Part shown: positions 1 through 11,548 of the stretch, piece by piece
Position numbering within the stretch: position 1 is the stretch's first letter
How the letters are laid out: every line of letters begins with the position of its first letter
Program-made: the position numbers and the translations under genes
NCBI GenBank assembly: GCA_002118135.1
Contig: BDIU01000136.1
Span: forward strand, 558,001 to 622,000
DNA length: 64,000 nt
Origin: Trebouxia sp. TZW2008
Lineage: Eukaryota > Chlorophyta > Trebouxiophyceae > Trebouxiales > Trebouxiaceae
Direction of reading: 5' to 3'
Notes under the pieces: model-generated
Seen by the model: the letters and a program-made list of their open reading frames with translations, nothing else
Database searches by the model: none
What the model was told of the DNA's origin: nothing

Positions 1-3000
1 GCCACAGATTGTGCAGCGTCTGGAGGGCGGCCTTGTTGCAGCAGTCCAGTCTGGGGAGGAGGCTGCCACCCTGCATGCCCGCCGCCTCACCACAGCCCTG
101 CAGGCATGTGTACTACCTTGCCCTCAAGCACACTTTGCAATACCTTGCGCTGAACAGGCTGTTGATGCAGCCATATTTGAGTGCAGTCAGCAGTAATGCA
201 ATACCCCAACAGTCTGTTCCTTGTTGATTGCTTTTTGCTGCAATGACAGCCATTATGTTGCCGTCCAGTAGAAGTGGTGAACATGTGTGGCGTAGACATG
301 CTCTTGTCAGGCTGGCTTCATTTTCGCGTCATGGTATGGACACAGAAGATATCCAGATAACAGAAATCAGCTGACCCTGGCCTGCATGTGACCCTGCAGG
401 CCTGCTCTCCCCAGCAGCTTGCAAAGCTCCTGATGCAAAGCCCAGGAGCCTTGAATTGGGCTGCGACCGTCTGCCGCTGCTTTGCCTTTGAGCGAAGCGC
501 AGCTGCTATCCTGCTGTACAACACCTCACAGGCAGGGCCTCATGCAGCCTTTGGCACCCCTACTCCCTCAGCCCCAATTTCATCACCAGCAGCTTCCAGT
601 GCATCTCCTCAAGCAGACTTGCACCAGCAGCAGCAGCAGCCTTGTACCAAGCGCTCAACAGAAGACGCTCAACACCGAGAGCATGATGCACCAGGCAGTG
701 ACGCGACAGCTGACAATGCCACTGGTTCAAGGGATACAGCAGCTGACAATGCCATTCTGATGCAAACAGCCTCAAGGCAGCCTTCAGCAGCTATCTCATC
801 CAATGATACAGCCCACACTAGCATTTCTCCACAAAAAACTTCAGACAACAGACCCAGTCCTACTGCCATGAAAGCGCCTGAACAGAGGGCAATGCAAGGG
901 CCTGAACAGAGGACATCTGCACAAGCAGCAGTCAGGGATCAGTCTAGCAGCCCTGATGTAGCTGCAGTGCTGCTGCCAAGGATGCAGCTTGGGCTGAAGC
1001 ATATTACTGGAGCAAGCACATACACTGCAGTTGCTGGTGTGGCTCGCCGACTGGCTGTTTCAGCACAAGCAGCAGACCATGTTGAAGCCACCTTTGCAGG
1101 TATGCGATTGTATCACCAGTGTCTTGTCTCATCAGCTTGCATCATCAAACACTGCATACGCAATGTCTGACCTATACAAGCGCATGCGTCAATGTGAACC
1201 TAGTCAAACAGCAAGCTCTGGGGTTACATGGCAGCCGTGTCCACACAATGTTGGATCACACTGCAGAGCATGTCTGTATCATCATGCGTCTGATCAAGAG
1301 CAGCCCATAAGGCAGCGAGCTTGCTCAAAAGTGGCTATTCCATGCTGCACTTTGAACATGCAGCTGTTGACCCCATGCTGTATATATGTACATGCAACTG
1401 GTCATGCTGCATATATGCATATGCAGGCGGTGTGGCCCTGCATGGCATTGCACAGGATCTGCTGCAAGCGTTTGAGGCAGAAGTCCCCCATCACCTGGCT
1501 CAGCACCAAGGCCGCAGAAATCAACTCCCCATAACACGCACACAACCCCAGGCAAAGGTGGGCTGGCAAGGCAGAGCGGCAGCCTCAGTTGTCGCCCTGA
1601 CTGAGATCTTATATGGCGCCTCACCAGCATGGCAAGCTGCACATGCCCAATCCCTCATCAGGACTGCTACTGGAAGCAGCGAACCTAGCACTGGTCACAG
1701 CACGTCTGCTGCACATGACCTTTCCCCCACTCCTGCTACCAAACATAATGAAACCAATGCCAGTCACAGCACTCATGCTGCTAATGGAAGCAGTCCTGCT
1801 AGCCACGACAGCATCAGTGACAGCAGCCCCGGCTGTAGTGTTGGTAGCCATACCAGCAGTCATGCTTCTCTTGAAGGTCAGCTTGTGTCTCATAGCCATG
1901 ATGGCCACAATCCCCTGACTGAAACAGATGATGCTGGACAGCAGCAGCGCGCATGTCATTTTGAGCACCAGATCGCCTCTGCTGATTCTGGTGGGCACAG
2001 TCCCCTGGGTAAATCAGATGCTGCTGAACAGCGGCAGCGTTCAGGCGACGTCAAACTTCAGATGGTAGAGTTGGAGCGCTTGGTGGAACAAGCTGTGGAC
2101 AGCTTTGGCAACAGCGGGGTTTGGCAAGTGCCCACTCATGCTGACCCAGATGCTGCACAGGATGGCCTCACTCCACAGGTATGTTGGTGTAGTCTTGCTG
2201 CACGTCATTTGGCCTTTCTATATTCAATGCCATCTTGAGATACTGCTGGCACTCTGATCATGTGTGCCAGTGCTCTCACTCTGCAGGTATGTCGGTGTGA
2301 TTGTGCTGAATTCTTTCTGTCTGGAAAGAGCCCAAGACGACTTGCAGACTTGACCTTTATGCACTCAGGCGCTTTCATCTGGTGTTAACTTGAGATATCA
2401 AATTTTGCAGCTTGTTGATCTGAGTGGTCTGTTGGGCCTGGTTTCAGACAGGTGCCTGATATGAACAGCAATGTCATCAGCACTGCCTCATATATTATGC
2501 AGGTTTTGAGTGAAATAACAATCTTGATCAGGGCATTGCTGGAGGCCATAGGCACCTGTGCCAGGGTATTGGGCCCCCACTTTGCCAGCAATGGTCTCAT
2601 ACTGCATAAGGTGCTGATTCCGGGATGTCTGTCAACGTGACACCTATCTTATATGCACGCAGGTTTTGGGTGAGAATGCAATCTTGATCAGAGCATTGCT
2701 GGAGGCCATAGGCACCTATGCCAGGGTGTTGGGCCCGCACTTTGCCAGCAATGGTCTCATACTGCGTAAGGTGCTGCTGTTACTGCTGGAGAGGCTAGCT
2801 GACCCCTGTCCCTCTGTGGCTACCAGTGCTGGTGCTGCCCTAGGGTCTGTGTGCCTACATTGCGGTTATGGGTCCAGACAAGACCTGCTGACTGCCAATG
2901 CTGACTACCTTGTAGACGGGCTGTGCCGCCAGCTGCGCCTGCTAGAACTGCATCCCAGGTGCGCCTTGTTCATGAAGACCTATGATTACTGAAAGCTGTT

Positions 3001-6000
3001 GTATTGCCCATATGCCATCATCAAATAACATTCAAGCACATTTGCTTTTTACCATCAGCACATAGCTTCAGGATAAGGTCAATGCGCAGCAATAAGTGAC
3101 AAGCTTGCAGGACTCAAAGCTTCAGCAGCCATCTTGCTCAAGCTTGAAAAAGCAGCAACAGCTGCTCACCCTGCTGGCTCCGTATTTCAGGCAGCAGTTG
3201 CATGAAACCCCTTGACCCTGCTACGTGGGTGCAAGGCTCCTTATCTGCTTGTAGCAGTCCTGCAGCAAACAGGGGCAGGCCCTCGGCTGCCGCCCTCTTG
3301 CCCAGACAGCAGATACTTGTCCCTTGACATAGACTTGACACTGGTTTCCATTTGCAGGGCTCCTTACCTATTTGCAGCAGTCCTGCAGCAGACAGGGGCT
3401 GGCCCTCAGTTACTACCCTTGTTGGCTGACCCAGCCAGGGCAGCATTCCAGGGGCTCTCCATCACAGCTCGCCACAACAGAGCCTTCCACATCTACCCAT
3501 TCCTTCAGGCAAGACGAACAACTGAATCTGAAGCTCATGCCCCTTACCCTGCTCTTGGCTTTGCATGTGGAGTGCTAGTGTCATCGTGCAAAGGTGCGAA
3601 GGGCTATGTGGACAATCTGTTGTTCATGCTGCATTTTCTGGCTACATGCCAACAGTCATGCTGCATCACATCAAATTGATATATCAATTGCTATCGCCCA
3701 GTGTCACAGTGCAACTTACATTGGCCTGGCATTGCTGTCAGCATTGCTGAGGAAAGTTAACATGTTGTGGCTACTCCCAAAATCAGGGCTTTGCAAAGCC
3801 TGTGGGTTGAGTACTCTGAGGATTTGGGGATGTTCTGCCGAGAACTCTGGGCACGGTCATGCCAAATCTGCATCAATTGAATTGTTCGCTGATCGTGCAG
3901 GTCCTGATGCACATTGTGGCCATCTGTGAAGCAGAGGCTGCTGCTCTCTACACTGCCACACAAGCTGCAGCTGAAGAGGTAAAGCAGGCACTTGCAGCAG
4001 TGCGGTCCAACCCCGACGCGGATGATGGTGAAGAGCCAAACGGTGAAGAAGGCCTTTCACGCATTGATGCTGTCAGAGCCTATTTTGTACAGCATCACAG
4101 ACAGAAAGCCCAGTCTGCTGCTGCAGAAGCAGAAACTAGCACAGAATTTGATCCAGGTGAGCTAAGTGCTGATGTCACCAGATTCCTGCACAATGCTTGC
4201 TGATACTTCCACTTCCTCTTGCTGCTGTGACCAAATTCCTCCGCTTTGCTTGCTAATAACTCTGCTAAGTCTTGCCACACCATTTCAAACTCTTGCTGAC
4301 CCTTTTGTAAAGTCTTTGTTTGCTGTGACTGGCTGCCTTTCTTGACAGGGCAAGTTGTGTTGTTAGAGGGCTCTGAGATTGTCATACAGTGCTTGCACTG
4401 TATGCTTCCAGCCTGTCTGTGGTTTATAAGGATGTCTTCCTGCAAAGCCTTGACCAACTGGCTGCACCTGCCATTTGCAGAGCCTGCTGCAATAAAGATG
4501 CCCTGCAGATTGTGAATCGAGGCAAAGCTTAGCCAATTACAAGTCACATTTCACTAGTCTTGGGACTGAACTCTGTGGGTGTTAGGTATCTGTCTTTGGC
4601 CCTACGTATGTAACGTACACCTTCTGGATGCAGGGGAGAGCGCAATGGAAGAGTGGAGTGACAGGCGGCGGCGTGTCCATTCTGTAGCTGTGCTGGCCCA
4701 TGCCAGTGCTGATGTCAGCAACCCACTGCTGCTATCCGCCACTCTCAAGGTCAGGCACTGCCTACCTTGCGTACCAACAACACAGCGCAGCAGATGTGAA
4801 AATGTCTGCTCAGGACTCAGACTAGCGTACCATCTTTGTCATGATGTGCAAATGTTGTTGCCTTGCTGTGATGGACAGCACAAGAGATGCAAATAGAAGT
4901 GCTAAATGCCTATGCAACCCATGCCTGAATGCAAATCAGGGCTGAAAACATACAAACCATTGCGCAGTGCCATTCTGGTGTACATCACAGCTGGCACTTC
5001 ATCTCAAAGAGCTGCTGCTGCTTCAGGTGGCACTGCTAGCCTCAAGGGTAGGGCTGACAGCACTGAAGGCTTTGCACGGCACCACAGCAGCCCTGAAGCT
5101 ATATGAGAATGTATTGACGCCCATCAGCAGCAAACAGGAGGGGGTGGGCCCCCCTGCCCCTGATACCCCTCAGATGCTGCCCAGCGTGCATGCCATGTGG
5201 GGCCCCCTGATGGGCGCTTTGAAAGTGCGTATTTCCAGGCAGTACTTCAGAAAGCGCAGAAGTCAATAGCCGGCCAATCAATCCCCAATTGATTTGATGC
5301 TGTACACGACACACGCATACCATGCTGCTGTACAGCTGTGCAGCATCATTCACAAGGATGGTGGGGCTGTGAATGTTGTGTCTGCTATGCCAAGATGAGG
5401 ACATGTGAACTGTGCTGCTGCATTGCTGCATGACTGTCGGCGCAAGGGAATGCCTCAAGTTCAAGCATACTTGAGCATGCTGACTGAAGCTGATCAATAC
5501 GATATGTTGAGAAGCTGCCCTCCCTGATCTAAGCATAAGCCTGACAATCCTGCAGCTGTGATATGCAGTCAAGCATCGCTCATGCCTCTCTGCGCAGCAA
5601 ACGCAGCCTTGACAGTTGCAATCATCGCTCTGTTCCCAATAGCATAGTGCGTGTCAAGCGCTAAGCCGTAAGCTCACTGCAGGATGGCAGGCCTGTCCTG
5701 TTGGCAGCAGCCCTTGAGAGCCTTGCTGATGTGTGTGGACTGGCAGGACGGCAGTCCATGGTCCCCCGTTGTACAATGCATGTCTGTTGCTGAGTCTGGT
5801 CCCCATTGCAGGACAGCAGACCTGCCTTAGTGGCAGCAGCCTTGGAGTGCCTTGCTGGTGTGTGTGGGCTGGCAGGAGGGCAATTCATGATGCGCCGCCT
5901 GCAGACTGAGGCCTGGCCTGTCATGTGCCACTTGATGAAGCATGGCGTGCATGAACCCCATGGGCCGCCTTACCATGCTGGTAGGGCTGCTGCACTTATA

Positions 6001-7348
6001 GCCTCTTTCGCACAGGCTGTGTGGTTTATGATGCGCCGCCTGCATACTGGGGGCATGTACTGTGCCTATGGCCTGTACCTAATGAACTCCATGCGATGCC
6101 CTACCATGCTGGTACAGCTGCTGTACCAATCAATCCTGTTGCAAAGGCTTTTGCTTATGATGCGCAGCCTGCAGATTGAGGACCTGTACTGTGCCTATGG
6201 CCTGTACCTAGTGAAGCATGGTATGCATGAACATCAGGGGCTGCCCTATCATGCTGGTAAAGCTGCGACCTCATGAATCATGCTGCAGAAGCTGTAACGA
6301 GCATGTCTGACTGTGTCTGATTGCAGTGTCAACCATGTCACAGCAACCATGTCAGGTGCTCTGCAGCTGTTTCACAGGCTAGGCTGTCAGTGGCCAAGCA
6401 GTCACTTGCTTGCTGCAGCGCCTTCTGCCCTGTTCATGTGCTACAGCATGTCATGCAGCAGCATCTGCATGGATGTTGCAGCAGTGTTGTGTGCTGCAGT
6501 GCGCAGACGCTTCGCACTTGTATCACTTAACGCTGTTTGCGTCCAGTCAACACAGGCCAGTTCCTTGCCTGGTGACAACATGACAATATTCCAGCTGTTG
6601 ACTTCTGTTTGCTGTAGCAGGGCGCCAGATGGTGATGGCTCCAGCGGGATTACAGCACATGCGCTTCTATGTCCTACGCTGCATCAGTCAGCTGTCTGAC
6701 ATTGCGCAGCCTCCCACTGTTTGGAAGGGCATGACTGACAAGGTGGCAGAGGCTGCTGCTGTCTACCTGGAAATCAATCAGACTTCTGCTGTGAAGGAGG
6801 CCAGCGTACAGGTCAGCCTGCCCTGTCCAATGCGCTGCTCTCCCCAACTTGCCAGTTGTAAAGTGTAAGTATGGTCATGAGAAAAAGATTGTTGTCTACC
6901 TGGAAAGCAATCAGACTTCTGCTGTGAAGGAGGCCAGTGTGCAGGTCTGCCTGCACTGTCAGATAGGCTGCTCTCCCCAACTTGCCACTGCATTTGCGGT
7001 GATGTGAGGAGGAAGACATCAGTCCTTGTCAAAATCAGCAAGTTGCATGCCTTGCTGACGACTTGTCACCTGATGCACAAGCATTTGCCTGACGTATTTG
7101 CTTGACTGGTGCAGGCAATCCTTGCCATTGCAAGACTGGATCCAGACGCTGTCTGGCTGCTGCTGTACCTGCGCTCAGATCAGAACATGCAAAATCCTGA
7201 TCCAACCCGTTTCCCAGACGCTCAGAGACTATGCAGCCAGACTCAGTCAAAGCAGCTCAGATCTACTACTGACACAAACTTGATTAGAAAACTAATGAAT
7301 CAGGTGGAGCAGATGCAAGCAAGCTGGCATTCCTTATGTGATGATTGA
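1..7348 (+). CDS. TTI1: TTI1 (TELO2-interacting protein 1) HEAT-repeat protein, 5' partial
   Basis: TTI1 is a HEAT/ARM-repeat partner of TELO2 and TTI2. The TTT complex stabilises PI3K-related kinases such as TOR, ATM and ATR. Likely exons: 1-105, 400-1099, 1427-2178, about 2411-2440, 2663-2958, 3358-3508, 3901-4156, 4634-4749, 5027-5224, 5812-5980, 6621-6811 and 7115-7348. The recognisable blocks are the motif GYGSRQDLLTANADYLVDG (2870-2920), which matches the conserved TTI1 'CGYxSxxxLxxxNxDYLVD' region, the block LPSVHAMWGPLMGALK (5178-5224), and the C-terminus DPDAVWLLLYL. Exons 2 and 3 encode long Ser/Ala/Gln/His-rich linkers not seen in animal TTI1. Phases agree at all junctions except between 2440 and 2663, where I could not resolve the donor. 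The first intron and the intron after 3508 fit only GC donors. Tandem copies of exon ends fill several introns. The N-terminus lies off the left edge. Confidence 0.88.
2503..2773 (+). repeat. Tandem duplicate of a TTI1 exon start (copies at 2503 and 2663)
   Basis: About 110 bases beginning with the acceptor-proximal AGGTTTTG are present twice, 160 bases apart, at roughly 90 percent identity. Both copies are open in the same frame (ILIRALLEAIGT). Copy 1 can be read as a 108-base phase-0 exon, 2503-2610, ending at AAG|GTGCTG. Copy 2 continues into the conserved TTI1 exon. Copy 1 may be a duplicated cassette exon or a young relic. Confidence 0.85.
3230..3440 (+). repeat. Tandem duplicate of a TTI1 exon start (copies at 3230 and 3358)
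   Basis: The start of the exon encoding APYLFAAVLQQTGAGP (3358 onward) has a close upstream copy at 3230-3310, offset 128 bases, encoding APYLLVAVLQQTGAGP. After about 75 bases the upstream copy diverges. The downstream copy continues into the conserved LPLLADPARAAF segment, so the upstream one is the likely relic. Confidence 0.85.
5687..6270 (+). repeat. Four tandem copies of a TTI1 exon with its donor
   Basis: Segments beginning near 5687, 5811, 6000 and 6130 are related. The ATGATGCGC core sits at 5887, 6028 and 6158, and the upstream half (VAAALECLAGVCGLAGGQ) is shared between 5700 and 5825. Copies 2, 3 and 4 each end in CATGCTG|GTA, so the splice donor was duplicated with the exon. Copy 2 (5812-5980) is the best match to the TTI1 family and keeps phase with the next exon. 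Confidence 0.85.
6757..6990 (+). repeat. Tandem duplicate of a TTI1 exon end plus donor
   Basis: The end of exon 6621-6811, its donor, and about 45 bases of intron are repeated 133 bases downstream (6894 onward). Both copies encode NQTSAVKEASVQ followed by GT and a shared intronic block ending in CTCTCCCCAACTTGCCA. The copy lies wholly within the last intron of TTI1. Confidence 0.9.
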
Positions 7349-7514
7349 AACCTTCTCTTACCAACAGGTAGCTAGACATTGTTGTTGAGTGCATGAAGGC
7401 CCTATCTAAATGTACACGGAGGCATTGTCAAGCACAAAACCTTTCCAGTGCCAAGGTCTGCACATTATCAGTCAAGAATAAAACACGTGCTGAGTTGCCT
7501 GGCCAGCAGCGTTC

Positions 7515-8727
7515 TTATACTCTGCGCCCATTGGTGGCTAGCTTGAAAGCGTAATCCTCGTACCACACTTTGCCAGAGGCAGCCTCTGCTGCGCAACTGC
7601 AAACCCACACACAGCTTGTTGACATCATGCACCGTCAAGTCAGGGCTCTCGCATTTGAGCAGTCATGTTTTATAGTAGCGGCTTGCTGATATGCAATGAC
7701 CATGCATTAAAACAATGGAGTCTGTACCTGAGCATTGCAGTGCTCTCTTGAGCATTGAAGGCTTCCCCTCTGGAGGACATCAAGTTGCCCAGCAGCTCTG
7801 CATCAATGTATCCTTTTCGCTCAGGGTCTAAGGCTCTGAAGGCCCTCATTAGCTTGTGGTAGTCATCCCTGATCAGATCATTCTTGTTGCTCAAGGCAAA
7901 GGCTGATACTACCTGCATGAACAGCTACCTGATTCCCAAAGACATCCAATGATTGACTCATGAAAGGCGTGGCGTCAGACATGAGCAGTCACAAGCCATT
8001 TTGAGCAAAGACAGTGATGCATGGCATTCATCCTCTATTACTGTCCATAGTTTCAGTTGTCTGCAGCAGGCACTCTGAGTGCATGCATCTTGAGCATCTA
8101 TTTTTGGCGTTCTACTGCATATATATGAAGTGAGTCTGGTGATCGTGGCTAACAGCCTAGCTGACATACAGGACAAAGAGCACAGGACACTTTGCAAAGA
8201 CTCACAGCTTGTGACACACACTCAACAAATAAGGCTGATTCAGTACCACTTGCCGCAAAGGCTAATTGGGACAGGAATATACTTCAAGACTTACTTCGCT
8301 AGGATATGCTACTGCTTTGAAAAAGTCGACGATGCACTTCACCATTGCTTACCAGTTCAAAGCGATCCAAGGGTATCAATGCGCCTTCCTCTGCCTGGTC
8401 GCTTCTTAGCTGTGCTGGCACATTCGCACACAATATCATACAAAGCTCAGGCCGGCAGGAAAATAAATGCAAACTTGCGGTCACTACTGACCTGCTCCAT
8501 CAACCTGGCAAGCTGCGCTCCTGTGGGGTTGATACCCATAGACCTGATGATAGTTGGGATGTCTCTACAAAGACAGCAAAACAGTTAGAAGCTCGCACCA
8601 CACATACTAGTGTGACATCTGCGCCTTACTTTTCATCTACCAACTTGGAGCCTTCTTTGTGCTCGAACACCACGAAAGCTTCGCGAGCGATTCTACGCGC
8701 TTCCTCTTGGGTCGAGTCCAGTGGCAT
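7515..8727 (-). CDS. DRC8: Dynein regulatory complex subunit 8 (EF-hand protein DRC8/EFCAB2)
   Basis: DRC8 is a calmodulin-like EF-hand subunit of the nexin-dynein regulatory complex, the inter-doublet link of motile axonemes. Five exons on the minus strand: 8727-8630, 8564-8492, 8409-8353, 7912-7728 and 7596-7515. All junctions are phase-consistent and give 164 residues, about the length of human EFCAB2. The start ATG begins MPLDSTQEEARRIAREAF. The EF-hand-like helix and loop VFEHKEGSKLVDEKDIPTI is followed by IIRSMGINPTGAQL. A second EF-hand, AFRALDPERKGYIDAELL, precedes the family-typical SSRGEAFNAQE. The first loop looks degenerate for calcium binding. It ends tail-to-tail with TTI1 (166 bases apart) and head-to-head with GDPD. 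Its presence implies a lineage with motile cilia. Confidence 0.9.
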
Positions 8728-9146
8728 CTTGCTACCTGACTGAGCTCAAAGCTTCAGAAGCTGCCACCTGTCTGCTTGCGCAAGCCAAGCTGAGGGGTCG
8801 ATGGCAATACAGTCTCAAGGCTAGACAATATCATGCGCTTATAGCCCTACTATGTGGGCTTGACTTCACAAGTGGTGAATCTGAAAGAGAGTGCAAATTT
8901 TTGTAAATCTCGCCTGAAATCTCGTGTGCCAACATGTGTTCCAGCACGTGCTGGCGCCACGAGGCGTGCGTCGAGCGTTACGACACAATATTATGACTAA
9001 TTACACACACTGTGCGGGCTGTGCAGCATCTTCCCACGATGCCCTTCGTAAAGAGCATCTTATGCGCGTAGCAGGGGAGTCCGCGGCCCAGGGACTGCCG
9101 AAAGGCATAGCTAGACCCATCAGCCAAGCTGGCGTTCCTTTTAGCC
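8728..9146. promoter_or_regulatory. Head-to-head intergenic region, DRC8 / GDPD
   Basis: These 419 bases separate the two divergent start codons. The sequence is richer in CpG near the GDPD side. I see no convincing coding exon and no clear TATA box. A shared bidirectional promoter with the two 5' UTRs is inferred from orientation only. Confidence 0.45.
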
Positions 9147-10571
9147 ATGTCTCAGGCTCCTGGAGTCCCAGGCAGACCGTGGGCAGATGGTCCGGCAAGT
9201 CGTACTATGACGCCCGCCAGCGCGCCGATGATTCCGGCTATCAACTCCAAAAGGGAGATTGCTTCGGTGCTGCAGTCGAGACAGCTTGCACCAGGCAAAG
9301 CTCTGACAGACATCAAGGTAGACCGATCTGTCGATGCAAACTTTCCCGCTTCAGCCTGCATAGCGTCCTGTGTCGATCGCACGCGCGTCTGCTTTCCGGG
9401 TTGCGTGTATATGAATCGATCGGCACATCGGGAGCGCGCCCGTCCAGGACCTCTCTATTTCCTGAGTGCTCAGGCTGTAACGCTTTGCAGGCACCCCTCG
9501 TTCCTCTGCCGAAGGTGCCCAAGTTTGGCAAGCTATTTGACAGCACATCAGACTGCATAGCTGTCGGTGGTCATAGAGGGTAAGTCTCACTGTTATGCTG
9601 CTGCTGTTATCTTGGCAAAGTCTTGCTTGATTTTCATACCTTGATTTCTGCAATTTATGTATATTGCATGTTGCAGGAATGGCCAAAATCTTATCAACGA
9701 GTCCGGTCGAATGATCCCAGACACTAGGGAAAACACACTGTCATCATTCTTTCGGGCAGTTGCTAACGGGGTTACTTTCATTGAGTTTGATGTGCAAGTG
9801 ACCTCAGATGGTATTCCAGTCATTTGGCATGACAACTACGTAGTCACTGGAGACCCACAGGCACCAACATTCCGAAAGATCAGCGAAATCTCTCTTGCTG
9901 AGTTCAAAGGTCTGTGCAGCACAGCAGGGTTTTCAGCAGCACAGCCCTTGCTACGCAAATTTCACAAACAAGATGGCAGTCTCATGCCAAACTACTCCAT
10001 GTGGAGGGTTGTCAACGATGCAGAATTGCCAACACTTGAGGAGCTGTTCTCAGCCTTGCCAGCTGATGTTGGCTTTGACATTGAGGTCAAGCTTACAACA
10101 CCCAATGATCAGGAGTTTACTGCACCTGAAGAGGTGACACGAATGACTGATGCAATTGTGGCCACAGTTCAGTCACATGCAGGGCAGGGCAGGACCATGT
10201 TCTTCAGCTCTTTCTGCCCCTGCACATGCAAGCGGATCAAACAGATGCAGCCTGCCTTCTCTGTGTTGTTTCTGTCTGATATTGGCGCTGTTTGGTACGC
10301 CAATCCTGAGCGAAATAGCCTGCAAGCAGCAGTTCAGCTTGCTGTACAATCAAACCTGAATGGTCTGGTTGTTGAGACAGCTGAGTTGAAGTCTCAGCAA
10401 GACCAGATTGAGGGTGTGCGAGATCAGGGCTTGCAATTGTTGACATTTGGCATTGACAATAATGATCCTGAGTGGGTTAGGAAGCAGTATTATTTAGGTG
10501 TGCATGCTGCTATTGTGGATGACCTGCCTGCAATTGGGTCATCTGATTGGGCCCCTGCCATTACCTTCTGA
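9147..10571 (+). CDS. GDPD: Glycerophosphodiester phosphodiesterase (plant GDPD1-3 type)
   Basis: The enzyme hydrolyses glycerophosphodiesters to glycerol-3-phosphate and an alcohol, a phosphate-salvage and lipid-turnover step. Exons 9147-9317, 9491-9579 and 9677-10571 are phase-consistent and give 384 residues. The catalytic GDPD motifs are visible: GGHRGNGQN with the first His, EFDVQVTSDGIPVIWHDN with Glu, Asp and the second His, and the later GFDIEVKL. ENTLSSFFRAV and TMFFSSFCP follow the plant cytosolic/plastid GDPD1-3 pattern. The N-terminal 60 residues (Ser/Ala/Pro/Arg-rich) could be a plastid transit peptide. An unspliced frame opening upstream at 8924 also reads into exon 2, so the precise 5' end could differ. 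The last exon is unusually long for this window (895 bases, no intron). Confidence 0.92.
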
Positions 10572-11548
10572 GCTGTGTCAGTGCGATCTGCTCTGCAAGG
10601 GTTGGCAAGGGGTCTTGTGTGTGAGGTGTTGTAGTTCAAGACATACTGTCCGGGTGGTTCTTGAGTCTTTGTTCAGAACATGAGACCTTATTGGCTAGCA
10701 AGAGTTAGTCTAGACCTGTGCAGGGCAATATCATGCATTGCATATCCAAACCTGATCCTGTCTCGTCTGAGCAGATCTCGTCTGAGCAGATCTAGACTTA
10801 TGCTTTATGTGTTCAACGAGCTCAAGCAGGCGATGCTCTGTGTTGCCTGTGTGTGACCCCTCTGTGATGTGTAAAATGAACAGCGCAGAAGTTATAATGC
10901 AAAGCTGTGTGCAACTCCGCTTGGTGTCATCATTGCATTGCAAGGTCATCTCGCAGCAGGCCTAGGTACATGAGGTCTTATCCATCAAAAGTCTGACAAT
11001 CACTGATAATGGCCATTCTCTAAGTCTGACAATCACTGATGATGGCCATTCTCTAACATGTGGCATAGCATACAAAAATGCCTGGCACTTGTCCAGCGCT
11101 CAACGCTGTGGCCTTTGGAGCAGATACCAATTTTGTCACAGATGCCATTGCATTCAGGCAGCAAGATGTGGCAGCAGCTGTGTCCACAAGACTTGCTGTG
11201 TAGGGTTGTTGCCCAATGTGGCACCGTTACAGGGCCTGTGCCGAGTTTGGATGTGCACATCTGTTGTTGCTTGTGTGCTGCATTCTTCATGCATTGTAGC
11301 AATACAGGGTGATCACATCGAGTTTGAGCCAAACAACAGATCAGCACTACAATGCACTGCCATACGCAAGCATGAATGTGCCAGCTGAAGGTCAGTCGCA
11401 AAATTCACAACACTGCTGAATGGCTGCATGTCAAGCTGATTGCAGGAGCAGACAAAAGCACAGCCACACTGCGCAGAATTTGTGCTCGACAGAGAAGCCT
11501 CAGCAGACCAGCATGTTGAATTGATTGGCGAGCATGCTGCATACACAA
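10572..11548. other. Tail-to-tail intergenic region after GDPD
   Basis: No exon with recognisable homology was found. It contains a 33-base perfect-but-one tandem duplication (10989-11054) and a small duplication of about 17 bases near 10765-10797. The rest is probably 3' UTR of both neighbours. Confidence 0.5.
10989..11054 (+). repeat. 33-base tandem duplication
   Basis: Two adjacent 33-base units starting AAGTCTGACAATCACTGAT differ at a single position (A versus G). The near identity suggests a recent event. Confidence 0.95.

Noticed and set aside
3230..3310. Treating the upstream APYLLVAVL copy as the real TTI1 exon
   Set aside because: It diverges after about 75 bases, while the copy at 3358 continues into conserved TTI1 sequence.
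9601..9660. Bacterial origin of the GDPD gene
   Set aside because: It has spliceosomal introns with clean phases and plant-type sequence; no sign of recent transfer.
10560..11000. TGTAA polyadenylation signals after several genes
   Set aside because: The five-base word occurs often by chance in these A/T-richer spacers, so individual assignments could not be supported.
11033..11401. Minus-strand Cys/His-rich open frame of 122 codons
   Set aside because: Starts without clear context, no homology, sits in a tail-to-tail intergenic region; composition reflects TGCA-rich sequence.
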